This document shows, in pieces, positions 1-27,944 of a stretch of DNA of 64,000 bases. Position 1 is the first letter of the stretch. Each line of letters opens with the position of its first letter. The notes under the pieces are model-generated. The model was not told the origin of the DNA, did no database searches, and saw nothing but the letters and a program-made list of their open reading frames with translations. The stretch comes from Chionoecetes opilio (Eukaryota > Arthropoda > Malacostraca > Decapoda > Majidae). Where the stretch lies: the NCBI GenBank assembly GCA_016584305.1, contig JACEEZ010023511.1:121536-185535 (forward strand), read 5' to 3'. The translations under genes and the position numbers were made by a program.

Positions 1-1875
1 TTTGGCTTTTTCAGCACTATAAAGAACATATCCTTTTTCACATATGTACACAATATTTTCTTTAGTATATGTGCTTGAATCTACGTCCCATAATATCCAC
101 GTTGCCACCTTTATCAAGAATCTTCACGTAGAGGAGCCTGGCAGTAATCAGAGGACTGAATATTGAGGTGTGTGTGTCCTGCTCGGAACCCCGCTTATCT
201 GTCCCAAAACAAACCCACATTTTTGCGTCTTTGACAAATATGTTGTTTACATATTTATCAGAATATTTAGCTTTCTTAAAATGTATCAGCATGATGGCTT
301 TAATTCCTGAGAGAAACTGTAGATGTAGTGAAGACATTCTAACAATGTTTCCCAGTTTGCCGTGAGACCTCAGCTGCTCCACCCCCGATATACTGTATGT
401 GTTCTTTTTTTATTGGAAGAGTATTGATTCTAATTTGTAAGAAATGAATGTATTTAGACATTCATCCCATAATAATGCATTTATCATTATCATATAGCTT
501 GTCCTAATGTGACTCATAGGAGTAAATCCTTAATAACGGTGTTGCTGCGAAAGCTGGCCTGCTGGTGGTGCCAAAATACAGGAGGTTTATGTCAAGTCTG
601 TTTCGTAACGAGACGAAGTACAGTGGGAACGCGTCTAGCTCAGATATTATTATATGACTGATTCTCCACAGCCGCTGCACTGCTGCAGCAGTGTTGAACC
701 CAGTAGATAACACAGCAATGTCGCATTTATGTATAATGAAAAAGCAAAGATACCGCCACTGATTCTTCCTGCAGATTGAGAAAGGATGAAATGGCAGTCT
801 ATGGAAGTAGGCGCAGCAGAGCTTGGCACACAGCTCAAGCACGCAAGGGGGCCTGAATAGAAAGGACTATGGTAGCGGCGGCTGGTGGCGGGCAGCTGAG
901 GCTATGTTCCTGCTGCAGCCTTTGTCCAGCAGTGTTGGCAGAGCGACTGTGCACCTCCCCTGTCTCCACCAGGTGTTCGAGCCCACCTACATGGTTAATC
1001 TAGGGCGTAAAGGAGCGTTGACTTCTAACAAGGGAATAGCCATATATTTCTGTAGTAATGGATGATCCCTTAAAACCCTTGTCACTATTTCCCCCTGGAC
1101 AAATGGGAGCCTCGCGTGTATTAAAGTAGAGAGCAGGGTTATGTAAGCGTGGCGGTGTGGGAGGTGCAACTCTTGCCTTGCATCAGTGGAAGTTCTTGCT
1201 GCTGCCAACCTCACCGCGGCAAGTCTGCTACCAACCCTAGCAAGCACTGCCTCACTCCACCAACACTCAATACTTACCAGCCTTCAAATACATAACGTAC
1301 CAACCTTCAAATACCTACTCCGTCGCTTATTCTATCACTACATTTATGGTAGAGAATTGTTAGATGTCGCATAAATAAGTTATCCTATAAGAAAAGACAG
1401 CTTCAAGGCAGCTCTTCCTCATTTTTCTCACCAGCTCAGTTCAGCAATCCTGTGATCAGCTTGTAATCCAACAAACACCATAGTCTTGTGAACAAATCCC
1501 AGCTGCATGCTTCCATTAATTCACACCGTAGATTGCAATTCACGAATGCGTTCACACTGCAATCTTTATCAGAATCTATGAAACATATCATGTCACACAT
1601 AAGCTTTATCATGTTTAGAAAATGCATCGGATTCGTATACTATCTCACATTGGGCTTACATCGTAAACACAGTTAATTCAATTATTGTGAATTTTGGTGC
1701 AGATTAGTAGCCTAATATCTTTATGCAAAAGTTGATACTTCTGCTGGCATACGTCATATGACCGATGCCCACAAGAGTTTTTTTCTTCTTATAAATATTC
1801 CTTGTGTACATCTCATCATCATGTTCAGCACTGCGCTCTGCCAGTGCCAGGCGGCAGCCGTCAAAAGGCAGAGAT
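1..1875. other. Unassigned AT-moderate DNA, no gene recognised
   Basis: I see no recognisable domain, long open frame or repeat in this stretch. The part at about 840-1270 is more GC-rich than its surroundings and has a short open frame on the minus strand. That frame has no family motif and no convincing splice context, so I do not call it a gene. Confidence 0.5.
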
Positions 1876-2022
1876 GTGAGGGAAGGTATGAAGGGTCTGA
1901 CGGAAAGTATGATGGAAGATATGAATTAGTGTGTGAGGGTAGGTATGTAGGGTGTAAGAAAAAGTATGAACTGCTTGAGGAAAGGTATGAAGGGTGTGAG
2001 CAAAGGTTTGAGGGGTGTGAGT
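1876..2022. repeat. Degenerate short minisatellite
   Basis: About nine imperfect direct repeats of a 15-18 bp unit resembling GGTATGAAGGGTGTGAG, with diverged spacing. The strand is purine-rich (G and A). There is no sign that it is translated. Confidence 0.6.
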
Positions 2023-2132
2023 TAGGACGATACAACAAAAAGGCTGCTGGGCGCCATTTTGACTCCCGAGCTGCTCCGCTAAAGTTATGTTTTTAAGTCA
2101 TATTCTCAATGACTTTGATCAGCGTAAGGGTA

Positions 2133-2270
2133 ATGCCGTGCTGATGTGCCTTCGGATGTGCCAAGAGGTCTAAGAATGAGAAGGGATTCAAACTGTACAG
2201 ATTTCCTGCAAGCCCCGAAAGTCAGCCGTTTGGATTGGAGTCTCCTTCATCTTCATCTTATTTGTGTCAG
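2133..2270 (+). pseudogene. THAP zinc-finger exon, broken
   Basis: Starting at an ATG at 2133 the frame reads Met-Pro-Cys, then an in-frame TGA at codon 4, then CAFGCAKRSKNEKGFKLYRF. This matches the start of a THAP DNA-binding domain: a Cys pair, a basic stretch, and the YRFP motif just after it. In intact THAP domains the first zinc-ligand Cys lies where the TGA is, so the stop looks like a Cys-to-stop change. Just after FPASPE the conserved Trp region continues only in another frame (KSAVWIGVS), so there is also a frameshift. A good splice donor, CAG|gtatgt, follows at 2270. THAP domains occur in P-element transposases and in host transcription regulators; I cannot tell which this came from. 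The downstream Cys-x2-His half is not visible. Confidence 0.6.
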
Positions 2271-2302
2271 GTATGTTTTATTGTAGTGTTGTCAGACACT
2301 AG

Positions 2303-2365
2303 AACATAAGAACATAAGAAGCTACAAGAGGCTGGTATATAGTCCTACACGTGGTAATTCATGTG
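2303..2365 (-). mobile_element. 3' tail of a CR1-like LINE
   Basis: Reverse complement of the 3' end of the LINE at 38.5-40.5 kb: the sequence around CACGTGTAGG, CCTCTTGTAGCTTC and the terminal TTCTTATG repeats is shared. Only about 60 bp are present, consistent with a severely 5'-truncated insertion. Confidence 0.75.
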
Positions 2366-2877
2366 TACATAGTAGTGGGTTCAAGCAATGTGTAGGAATA
2401 ATTTTGTTGTTCAGCATAGTAGAATGAGAATGCTTGCACCCTCGTGGTTACATTGACGAGTATGTAGCCCTACTCGTAGGATGTCAGAATGGTGAAATAC
2501 ATTGTAATTATTATTAGTTAAAAAGTTGTCACATTTTATTCAATGCCAAGAATAAGAGGTACAAAAAATAAATTATATAGCTATGAAAATACAAGAAGCA
2601 CTATTTGTTTTCTTAGTTTAATTTAAGATGTTATTATATACGTATATATTTCACTGTGGTATATAAGTAAGACGTAAAAGTATGATGGCACAAAAATATA
2701 AGCGTTCTCTCTCTCTTATTACAGAAATTGAGGGTATTACACATTTCTATGGTATTCAGCTTATCTATTCAACGGCTTCAACCTCTCATCTGTGGGTTTG
2801 AGACATTAGACTTCAATGATTCAGTTGCTTTCATAACTGCCTAATAAAACCTAAAACAGTTTCAATTTCATTCCAAA

Positions 2878-3997
<1,120 letters not shown>

Positions 3998-4122
3998 ATA
4001 TATATATATATATATATATATATTAATTTTTTATATATATAATATATATAAATCTGGTATATATATATATGGTATATCTGGTATAATATATATAATATAT
4101 ATATTATATATATAATATATAA
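3998..4122. repeat. Imperfect (TA)n tract
   Basis: TA-rich low-complexity DNA between the foldback element and the first HINE-like copy, with interruptions such as AAATCTGG. Confidence 0.85.
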
Positions 4123-4709
4123 ATCTGGAGAGTCTGTGTTTGGTGGGCCTTCGGCCCACCAAACACAGACTCTCCAGATAGCCCCTTCTAACTTTCCTGA
4201 AATCATGGATGTAGAAATGTATGTATTCCCCCCACCCATTCACTCACCCATTACCCATCACCCCCCACCCATTCACTCACCCATTACCCATCACCACACA
4301 CCCATTCACTCACCCATTACCCATCACCCTCCACCTATTCCCTCACCCATCACCCATCACCCATCACCCCCCACCCATTCACTCACCCATCACCCCACAC
4401 CCATTACCCATCACCCAACCCATTCACTCACCCATTACCCATCACCCTACATCAAGGTTTCCTCAATTCTCGCAACCCACTTTTTTTTCACAATTCTCGC
4501 TAATAGGCTGCTAAAAAAAAAATCTCGCTAATAGGCTGCTAAAAAAAAAAAAAAAAAAAAAAAAGTGATCGAATCATCCTATATGTGGGCTTAAAACCTT
4601 CCCCTGCTCGACCCAGTTCCAAAAATGTGCCATATGATGGGATTGCGCCACGGGGGGCGGAACCTGGAGCGAACACACACACACACACACTTTCGCTTAT
4701 ATTATTATA
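4123..4709 (+). mobile_element. HINE/DINE-1-like element, copy 1 (rearranged 5' end)
   Basis: Shares with four other copies the block GGTGGGCCTTCGGCCCACC, the CTCTCCAGATAGCCCCTTCT block, a tandem array built from CACCCATTCACTCACCCATT-type units, the motif TCTCGCTAATAGGCTGCTAA followed by an A-tract, an (AC)n tract, and the terminus CTTTCGCTTATATTATTATA. The usual 5' start (TACTAGCCG) is absent. In its place lies an inverted copy of the next 25 bp, giving a perfect stem at 4124-4182 around TTC. The internal microsatellite and this terminus resemble Helentron-derived HINE/DINE-1 elements; that family assignment is inference. Confidence 0.75.
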
Positions 4710-5816
4710 GTAGAATATGCATATTGATTAAATATTGCACCACCCTCTTCCTATGGTAATCAAATACCCCTAGTCACTATCACCTTTCTATCAGGCAATC
4801 TTCAGCCTCCAAAACTGACAAATTATATTGAGATTTTCTAATGAAACATAACTATCATTGTGTAAAAGTAGTTATTGTGTTAAACATTGCTGTAGTAGTT
4901 TTCAATATATTAAGCAAATAAAAGTTCAACTTTAGAGTTAATTCTGCTAATGACCCAATCATAAGAATTCGTCCAAGCATCGGGAAATAATATGTTCGGT
5001 GAATTCTGTGAAATATGATTTTTGAAAATTCTTCTAAGTATTGATAAATGATATGTCACATGTGTAATGAAGTTTTTAAGATAAAAAAATTGCCGATACA
5101 CTTTATCATGTCTCACTATAATGTGAGCAAGTAAAAATCATATACATACACATATATACATAGTATATAAGTGATTAAAAAGAGGAACATATCCTCATTT
5201 GTGAAATACTGACTCATGTCATAAGAATATATTTTGCAGGCACACTGCACCACTGAGACTGATTGCGATAGCTTCTCTCTAGAAACAAGATGTAACTAAA
5301 CTAGTAAGGCTTATACCTCATCACTGATGAAGTACTCTTGATATGATTATATTAAAGAAAAACTTTCATCCTAATTCTTAACTGCTTTTGAAATACATAA
5401 ATGTTTTGCCTACTGAAAATATCAGTGTCACAAATTAAACAAACAACCAAACCGTGTACATGGCTTGATTACATACAGGTATATTATATTATATACTACA
5501 AGATGATAGATAATGGGCACCTGGCCCTAAGAATGTCATCTCGATTGTTTTTGACACTGCAATACATACAAATATTATATCAAAATGTTTGATCATGTGT
5601 TCAATGCCTTCATAACAATCGTTTTAAGTGATCTAGCTATCAAATATATTAACAAAGAAATATAAATAATTAGTACAGTTACAAAGCAATGCGAATACAG
5701 CAAAACATAACAATAGAGTAGGCTAGTAGGATGTATCCAATACTCACGCCTATAAAGATTGCACCCAATTATCATTACAAAAATCTGTGAACAATACTTA
5801 TAACGAACATTTGCCG
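4710..5816. other. AT-rich stretch 3' of the SLC26 gene
   Basis: No protein family, SINE or transposon terminus recognised. Its upper end should contain the 3' untranslated region of the minus-strand SLC26 gene. I could not find a convincing AATAAA on the minus strand. Confidence 0.4.
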
Positions 5817-21100
<15,284 letters not shown>

Positions 21101-21267
21101 GCCTCGAGTAATAGTGCCGCACGCCCCTGCCTCACTGAGGAATAACAAATGTCGAGGAATTAGTGAATTGTTCCAAATACATGCAATGAAACCAAGTACA
21201 TGTTTATCATAGGGATCTTATGGCATAAAACAAGACGGTCTAAAAGATGCTGACTCACTAAGCATAC

Positions 21268-21311
21268 CTAGATCAAGGCCAAGGGAAAATTCTCCCTTGG
21301 CCTTGACCTAG
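21268..21311. other. Short perfect-looking hairpin upstream of SLC26 exon 1
   Basis: CTAGATCAAGGCCAAGGGA, loop AAATTC, then the complementary 19-mer with one mismatch (G/A). It lies 130-210 bp upstream of the first coding exon on the transcribed side. The stem is short for a microRNA precursor; function unknown. Confidence 0.6.
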
Positions 21312-22417
21312 ATGAAATGCAACGTCACAAAGCGGCGACATAACTACCTAATGAGACCAGCATAATTCTGCGGTGCATAAAATCATTACGACTCCTACAA
21401 CTGTACCTACTCGCGGTCAGCTGTTACCTTCCCGGAAAGAGTTGACAGACCATACAGTGGCGGCTGGGAGCCTAAGACCTCACACCCCCCATGCGCATAA
21501 TAATCTATAACTGCCCGTTTGAGCTTCAGTGAAAAATCCCGAGCCTTAATTAAGCGGGGCTAAATCCTATGTCAAGTGTCGCGCTAGGACTTACCGTTGT
21601 ACCACTCGGTAAGTATATGAGTGTGTGTGTGGGCGAACTGTAAGTATGTTTACGTCAACACTGATAGAAAAAAAATGCATATTTCTGCTTTACACTTGCG
21701 TTGAAAAAAAAATAACGTCAAAGTCATGGATAGATTTCATGAGATAACAGGGAATGATAACAATAGTACGAGCACAATAATTACTGACGCTGGATTCCCC
21801 TTAGTATCTCCTGCCGGCCCAGACTCTTCGGTCAAGTCCTTCCTCTTCAGGATGACTCTCATGATGTTACTCTAAAAACGGTTCCTTAAAGTGTCACAGT
21901 TAAGATACGATGAGGCAAAATACGGTGCTGCAGCTGCTCAGTACATTTTGCGGTGAGGTAAGGACTGTGCAGAACACTGATGGACCGTGGTAATTATTAT
22001 GGTCTGTGGTCCCGTTGCAGGCATCAAGAAACACTGTGACTTGTTGGCGACGTGATTCAGTCAAGTATAAGATGGGACGGTCCCGCGACCACTGCCACTG
22101 TGAGACGTTCCCCGGCACATACTACCCTACATCCATACTTCCACCCCGGACTCCCGAACAAGGACATGTGAACTAAAGGCTAATGCTGTAACCCTGCACA
22201 ATATTAATATAAAATCCTTTAACTTAAACCTAAATTGCCCCTTACAGTGTACTCCCGCGTTTTTTTTTCCCACATCTTAACTCAAAAGAAAAGTTACATT
22301 CCTATTGAAAAAGTACATCAAAAACAACAACATTAGATAGTGAAGACAATAATAATAAAAAATGATGAAAATGATAATATCAATAAAATCTGACAAAAAA
22401 AGATCTCTATAATAAGC
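21312..22417. other. Region upstream of SLC26, no gene recognised
   Basis: Presumably contains the SLC26 promoter and any 5' non-coding exon. I see no TATA box or initiator that I would defend. A possible SINE remnant at about 21540-21610 (AGGACTTACCGTTGTACCAC) is too weak to call. Confidence 0.35.
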
Positions 22418-22677
22418 TTAATTCTTTGGATTGACGAGGCGACGAGGAAAATGCTGAAAGATGTCATATGCTTCTTGAACATTTCCTAGATCCCTTCCCA
22501 GCCACACATCACCAGGGCGGCGGTCAAGGCTGGCAGACGACCTTAGCCTCGCCGCCAGCAAGGTCGCGTCTTGATGTGACCGCCGCCTGCTGACCACACC
22601 GCTACTTCCTTCCCTACCGCACACTTTCACGGTCACCTCCTGGTGCACATACCATGCACGCACCGCCGCTATGCACT
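22418..22677 (-). CDS. Possible terminal exon of an unrecognised gene
   Basis: On the minus strand an acceptor-like tract TTATTCCCGCAG precedes an 85-codon frame to a stop. It encodes CIAAVRAWYVHQEVTVKVCG, an Arg/Ser-rich middle, and LGNVQEAYDIFQHFPRRLVN. The composition is GC-rich and unlike the flanking AT-rich DNA, which is what draws attention. No family motif is recognised. The upstream exons would lie above 22.7 kb, where I see none. It could equally be chance. Confidence 0.25.
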
Positions 22678-23166
22678 CTGCGGGAATAATGCAGGATCGT
22701 CCCTCCTTAACCCTCCCACCTCTCCCAACAAAATAGAAGAAGAAAAAAACGTAGATAAAACCAGAATATATAAATAAATATAAAATAAATGAATAAGTTC
22801 AAACGAATCAACATATACATAGATGAATGATACATGTGGTAGATAAATATACAGCTATTATTAGAAAAAAAGCCAAATATGGTAGAGTAGAAAACCAGTT
22901 ACTATAATATCAAGGTAACATTAAAAAAAAACATCTCTGGTGCAAAATTAGTAATACCGATATCACATGCAGAACAAAATTGACGTACAAGTAGCCTACT
23001 GTTGGATGAGCCAGTATATTATGAACTGCTTACTTGTAGATTGTTTGCGTCAAACTTGCACCTGGGTGAGGTGTTGGCAGGCGACGTCCCTTCCCTCACC
23101 ACTACCGGGGCTCAGGTGTGTGTGTATGCATGTGAGTGTGTATAATTCAACCATGGTTTTGTCCAC

Positions 23167-23228
23167 GCGAGCCGGGCCAAGGCCGTCTCAATCAATCGTA
23201 CATACAGACGGCTTTGGCCGGGCTCGCG
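23167..23228. other. GC-rich 22-bp stem-loop
   Basis: GCGAGCCGGGCCAAGGCCGT pairs with a reverse-complementary block at 23207-23228, with about three mismatches and a loop of about 18 nt (CAATCAATCGTACATA). Confidence 0.6.
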
Positions 23229-23284
23229 ATCGCCAGTTTTACCCTCCCGGAGCGAGCTTGAAGCTCATCCTGACCGATTGATTA

Positions 23285-23454
23285 AGGTAATGCTTGGGCC
23301 TCACATACCACACCCACCATCCCATTGCTCAATGGGGACAGTAACCGCCTGCATAAGTCAGTGAAAAATCCCCGGGAGCCAGTGGGGATTCGAACCAACG
23401 AACCATAAAATGGTGCTCCAAGTTCTTATTCACTGGACCAGCGAGCGGTAGCAG

Positions 23455-23455
<1 letters not shown>
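23285..23455 (-). mobile_element. tRNA-derived SINE, family B, copy 2
   Basis: On the minus strand a tRNA-like head (GCTGGTCCAGTGAATAAGAA, then GGTTCGAATCCCC) is followed by the body CCCGGGGATTTTTCACTGAC and GGTTACTGTCCCCATTGAGC. The body matches the copy at 13.2 kb, which defines a dispersed family. Confidence 0.7.

Positions 23456-23458
<3 letters not shown>

Positions 23459-23527
<69 letters not shown>
23459..23527. repeat. (GT)n microsatellite
   Basis: About 70 bp of GT between two SINEs; it corresponds to the (CA)n tail of the tRNA-Val SINE next to it, which is on the minus strand. Confidence 0.97.
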
Positions 23528-23530
<3 letters not shown>

Positions 23531-23816
23531 TCATCTAGTTGTATTCATCTAGTTGTATTTTACAGGGCCTGAGCTGCACTCGTATGGTCCCGTCTCCATA
23601 TCAACATTCTTATCATTCATCCTTAGTGTTGGCCAAAGCCATCACCCCGGGAGGCGGGTCACAACCCCCTACTAACACCCGGTACCCATTCACTGCTGGG
23701 TGGACAGGGGCTCAGGTTTGAAGGAAACATCCCATCTGTCTCCGCTCCGCCCGGGGATCGAACCCAGGACTTCTCAGATGTGAGCCGAGCGTGCTACCTC
23801 TACACTACGGAGTACT

Positions 23817-23818
<2 letters not shown>
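23528..23818 (-). mobile_element. tRNA-Val(CAC)-derived SINE, copy 1
   Basis: On the minus strand the head (ACTCCGTAGTGTAGAGGTAG, anticodon-stem CTCGG, loop with CAC, B box GGGTTCGATCC) is close to arthropod tRNA-Val. The body has CAGCAGTGAATGGGTACCGG, and the tail has tandem ATACAACTAGATGA units running into (CA)n. Two more copies are at 44.9 and 48.1 kb. Confidence 0.8.

Positions 23819-23820
<2 letters not shown>

Positions 23821-23894
<74 letters not shown>
23821..23894. repeat. (GT)n microsatellite
   Basis: About 74 bp of GT at the 5' side of the SINE. Confidence 0.97.
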
Positions 23895-24494
23895 TTTATA
23901 TCAAATCTTCAATAAATTTGTGTTTTGCAAGACAGTTCTGCTTTTACTGCGTAATGTTCAATAATTTTCTAATCTTAACTTATTCATTGGCGCAATCTAT
24001 GATCGTTCATGACGTTCTCCTCTGAAAGATTAAATTATATACACTTTCTTCAAATGACTATTTTTATCTTCCTGTGTAAACATCAAGCTCTATTTCGCCT
24101 CCTTAATCCTGTCATCTTTGCAAACAGACAGACAGACATACAGACAGACAGAGCCTCTGTCTCAGAGGCCTGACGGCAACGCGTCGTGAGAGGAGCAAAA
24201 CAAGACTCAATGTATTCTTAATGGACCAATTTACTCACACCTAAAACACTGAGTATTATAAAGCTTTGGGTGCAATATAGGCTACATATCACTGTACTCA
24301 TATTCTTTTTGCTGAGAAATGCACCATAAATGAAATATATGGCCTTTTTGGGGCCAAAATATCACAACACGGCGGAACGCGCTGTCATTGGTTGTGACGT
24401 AGTAACTGCAAACTCAGATCTCGCCTGATCAGCTGATCGGCTTGTTTTGGCTCAGCAAACCGCAAATTATAGTTTTATTTTACTAACCTAACTA

Positions 24495-25078
24495 ACTTGC
24501 ATTACCCCTACTACCGCAAGATGACCAGTAATCCTCCTTCAAGTGATGTAGTAGGTATTCACTGTGTTTGTGAATATGTAAGTTGTAGTTTATAAGGAAA
24601 AAGTGGATAGACAGAGCAAAGTGGCCCGTGACACCAGACAAGTGATGACTTCTGGGATCGGCATTCCTTATAGGGAGCTTAAATGAACCTGCAATGACAT
24701 GTACAGCTAGACAGATAGACGAACTCATAGAGGAACAGGTAGAAATGTATGGTTAGTAAAGGTTGTAGTGGTGAGTAGAGTGACGAAGGGTGTATGTTTT
24801 GCTTATGTGGGGAAAGAAAGCCATACATTTCTACCTGTTCCTCTATGAGTTCGTCTATCTGTCTAGCTTTACATGTCATTGCAGGTTCATTTAAGCTCCC
24901 TATAAGGAATGCCGATCCCAGAAGTCATCACTTGTCTGGTGTCACGGGCCACTTTGCTCTGTCTATCCACTTTTTCCTTATAAACTACAACTTACATATT
25001 CACAAACACAGTGAATACCTACTACATCACTTGAAGGAGGATTACTGGTCATCTTGCGGTAGTAGGGGTAATGCAAGT
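24495..25078. mobile_element. Foldback element, 258-bp arms
   Basis: The arms 24495-24752 and 24821-25078 are reverse complements with no net indel and few substitutions, around a 68-bp centre. A further weaker inverted pair (AATGGACCAATTTACTC at about 24221 and its complement at about 25310) may mark the outer ends of a larger element of about 1.1 kb. No protein motif recognised. Confidence 0.85.
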
Positions 25079-25841
25079 CGGTGTATTAGTAGGTAGTACA
25101 TAATAGTAGCGGCCGCTTGACAGCTGTTTTGCTCTGTTGTTTGTGCTTATGACGTCACAACATGGCGCCAGTCGTTTTAGAGCGTATACATTTTCCTGCA
25201 CTTAAATTGGCTGTATCATCAAAAATACTGTTCACATAGAAAAATCAACATCACTGCCCAACTATATGAGGCTTGAAGATGTCAAATCAATCCTTACCTC
25301 AAGTAGAGTAAATTGGTCCATTATGCATAGCTATACGTAATTTTGGTGATATTTTTTTCCCTATGAATGTACAAGAGAATGTGACGCATAAACAAGCTTG
25401 TTTGATGGTTTACCGGTGTACTGTACAAGTTAACTTTTTATAGTCCTCAGCTGCCTCTTGTCTATCATGTCATGTTCTAAACACGCGCTCTGGGCCTTAT
25501 TAGGATCTGTTCAACCTTCTATAGATTCCAAGTGTCCAATCGATTTATATAAGTTTTCCATGGCAGCCTTGTGCATTTTTTACTGCAGAATATGGCTATG
25601 AAACCTTCCTTTTTAGTACCATTTTTTCGCTTCTTCGGTACGGTCGAGTGTCGCCCTTGCCACGCGCCTTCATGTTTTTGGACTACCGAAAGAAATGGAC
25701 CTAATTGCTATTGCTGCACGAGTCAGTGTCACGCAATTCTCACAGGTACAACGATTAAGGCTGTAAATGTCCCCTTCATCTGCATGCACTTGTACTGCTT
25801 TTGTGCGTACGTACTACGAGTTCGAAACTTGCTGAATGAGC

Positions 25842-26078
25842 TACCGTAGATGACACTATAGTCGCCACGGTGCACTAATGTCGCCAGGCGCCATTTATTA
25901 CGAATTTCACCACTAAAGCATCACTACAGACTTGTATGTGCCACGGAAGAGGCATGTACAGTAGTTTAGGTTATATATCTTCAGTGACACATACAAGTCT
26001 GTAGTGATGCTAAAATTCGTAATTTATGGCGCCTGGCGACATTAGTGCACCGTGGCGACTATAGTGTTATCTACGGTA
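25842..26078. mobile_element. MITE with ACACTATAGTCGCCAC inverted termini, copy 1
   Basis: A 237-bp palindromic element. Both ends carry ACACTATAGTCGCCACGGTG with only small differences, and the arms pair through CTACAGACTTGTATGTG. The flanks TACCGTAGAT and ATCTACGGTA are themselves complementary. A second, diverged copy is at 57.2 kb. Confidence 0.85.
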
Positions 26079-26117
26079 CTGAAGTATTCCATGATCTCAT
26101 TTAATGGCTGGCAATGT

Positions 26118-27150
26118 ACTGGCTACTGATAACTGGTCTGTATTCTGGGACTGAGAGTGCTGTGAAGTGTGGGGCAGGTGTATCCAGCTTCTTTCCTGTG
26201 AATACAGGAGTGAGGCAAGGGTGCGTCCTTGCCCCATCACTTTTCAACGTTTGTATGGATTGGGTATTGGACAAGGTTGTAGATCAAAGTGATTGTGGAG
26301 CATCCGTCGGCAACACCAAGATCACTGATCTTGTTTTTGCCGATGATGCAGTAATCTTTGCTGAGTCGCTGGAGGTCCTGGTGATGGCTCTCGAGGCGCT
26401 GCACGAGGAGGCAAAGCCTTTGGGACTTGAGGTCTCCTGGGTCAAGACCAAGGTCCAGGTGTTTGGAGACTTACTAGATGAAGCAGTACAGTCTGTTCAT
26501 GCGTGTGGCGAGGACATTGAGATCTTGGAAAGTTTTACATACCTTGGTAGCGCAGTCCATAATGACGGCGGGTCACGTCAAGAAGTCTTACGGCGGATTG
26601 GCATAGCCCACGGTGTTATGGACTCGCTCAGCGGGAGTATTTGGCGTTGTCGGTACCTGTGCAGAAGGACAAAGATCCGGATCTTCAAGTCGCTTGTGAT
26701 CCCTGTCTTACTCTATGGTTGTGAGACATGGACACTAAATAGTGACTTGAAGAGACGAATCAATGCCTTTGGTAATAAGTGTCTTCGCAGAATCATGGGG
26801 TATCGCTGGGATGATTACGTGTCAAATCAGCGATTGCACCGTGAGACTGAATCGAGGCCTATTACCTGCATAGTCCGTCAGCGCCAACTTCGGCTATATG
26901 GGCATGTGGCACGCTACCCTGAAACCGATCCTTCTCATCGGGTTGTATCTGTAAGAGACAATCCGGCGTGGAGGAGGCCAAGGGGGCGCCCACAAGGCTC
27001 GTGACTGGGGCAAGTTGATGTTTCTTGTCGAGAGCTGCTTGGTATGGGAAAGGAGCCTGCATGGGAACTCGCGCGTGGTGACCCCCGGGAGTGGCGTCGT
27101 AGGGTGGGCGAGGCGACGCGCCCCCCGGCGTATGCCCCCAATGATTGATT
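26118..27150 (+). pseudogene. RTE-type LINE reverse transcriptase, 3' half, copy 1
   Basis: 5'-truncated non-LTR retrotransposon. The frame includes NTGVRQGCVLAPSLFN, the catalytic FADDAVIFAES, LLYGCETWTLNSDLKRRINA and the C-terminal GHVARYPETDPSHRVVSVRD. One nonsense change (TGA at 27003, where the 55-kb copy has TGG) precedes the rest of the C-terminus (GQVDVSCRELLGMGKEPAWE). The 3' end runs into ATGATTGATTGAATG, a short tandem end typical of RTE-like elements. Homology with the 55-kb copy starts at 26127, marking the truncation point. The RTE clade is inferred from protein style; the endonuclease domain is absent. Confidence 0.85.
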
Positions 27151-27271
27151 GAATGTACTGGCCCACTATATCTCACAAGTCATAGCTTCCGTATCATGGA
27201 CTTACAGCAGTGTGGTAAAACTATGAATAGCTCAAGCTTGCGTAACTAAATGTAGGAAGAATATTATGTAA

Positions 27272-27835
27272 TACTAGCCGGAAAGCCGCCCTCCGGGCGG
27301 ACTTTTTGGCTAGCTCCTGCGGAGGGCTATTGGTGGGCCTTCGGCCCACCAAACACAGCCTCTCCAGATAGCCCCTTCTAACTTTCCTGAAATCATGGAT
27401 GTAGAAATGTATGCATTAACGCCAACCCATTCACATCACCCCCAACCCATTCATCACCCCCCCATTCACTCACCCATTACCCATCACCCCCCACCCATTC
27501 ACTCACCCATTACCCATCACCACACACCCATTACCCATCACCCCCACCTATTCCCTCACCCATCACCCCCCACCCATTCACTCACCCATCACCCCACACC
27601 CATTATCCATCACCCCACCCATTCACTCACCCATTACCCATCACCCTACATCAAGGTTTCCTCAATTCTCGCAACCCACTTTTTTTTTTCACAATTCTCG
27701 CTAATAGGCTGCTAAAAAAAAGAAAAAAAAAGTGATCGGATCATCCCCAAAATGTCCTTATAACCTTCCCCTGGTCAACCTGGTTCCAAAACTGTGCCAT
27801 ATGATGGGATTGCGCCACGGGGGGGCGGAACCTAT

Positions 27836-27908
<73 letters not shown>

Positions 27909-27944
27909 ACATACACACACACACTTTCGCTTATATTATTATAG
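27272..27944 (+). mobile_element. HINE/DINE-1-like element, copy 3
   Basis: Full-length copy starting TACTAGCCGGAAAGCCGCCC and ending CTTTCGCTTATATTATTATA. Its minisatellite is shorter than in copies 2 and 5, and its 3' microsatellite is a long (AC)n (about 27839-27925) without the GACA block. Confidence 0.8.

Noticed and set aside
4136..4531. His/Pro/Ile-rich open frames starting MDVEMYVF
   Set aside because: The start lies in conserved non-coding HINE sequence and the rest is its minisatellite. Frames differ between the copies at 4.1, 10.2, 27.4, 30.1 and 41.9 kb, with no sign of selection.
22967..23281. 104-codon open frame on the plus strand
   Set aside because: It runs through the GC-rich stem-loop at 23.17 kb into SINE-flanking sequence, with no motif.
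25571..25849. Cys-rich 92-codon open frame
   Set aside because: No recognisable zinc-finger spacing, no splice context, and it lies between two foldback elements.
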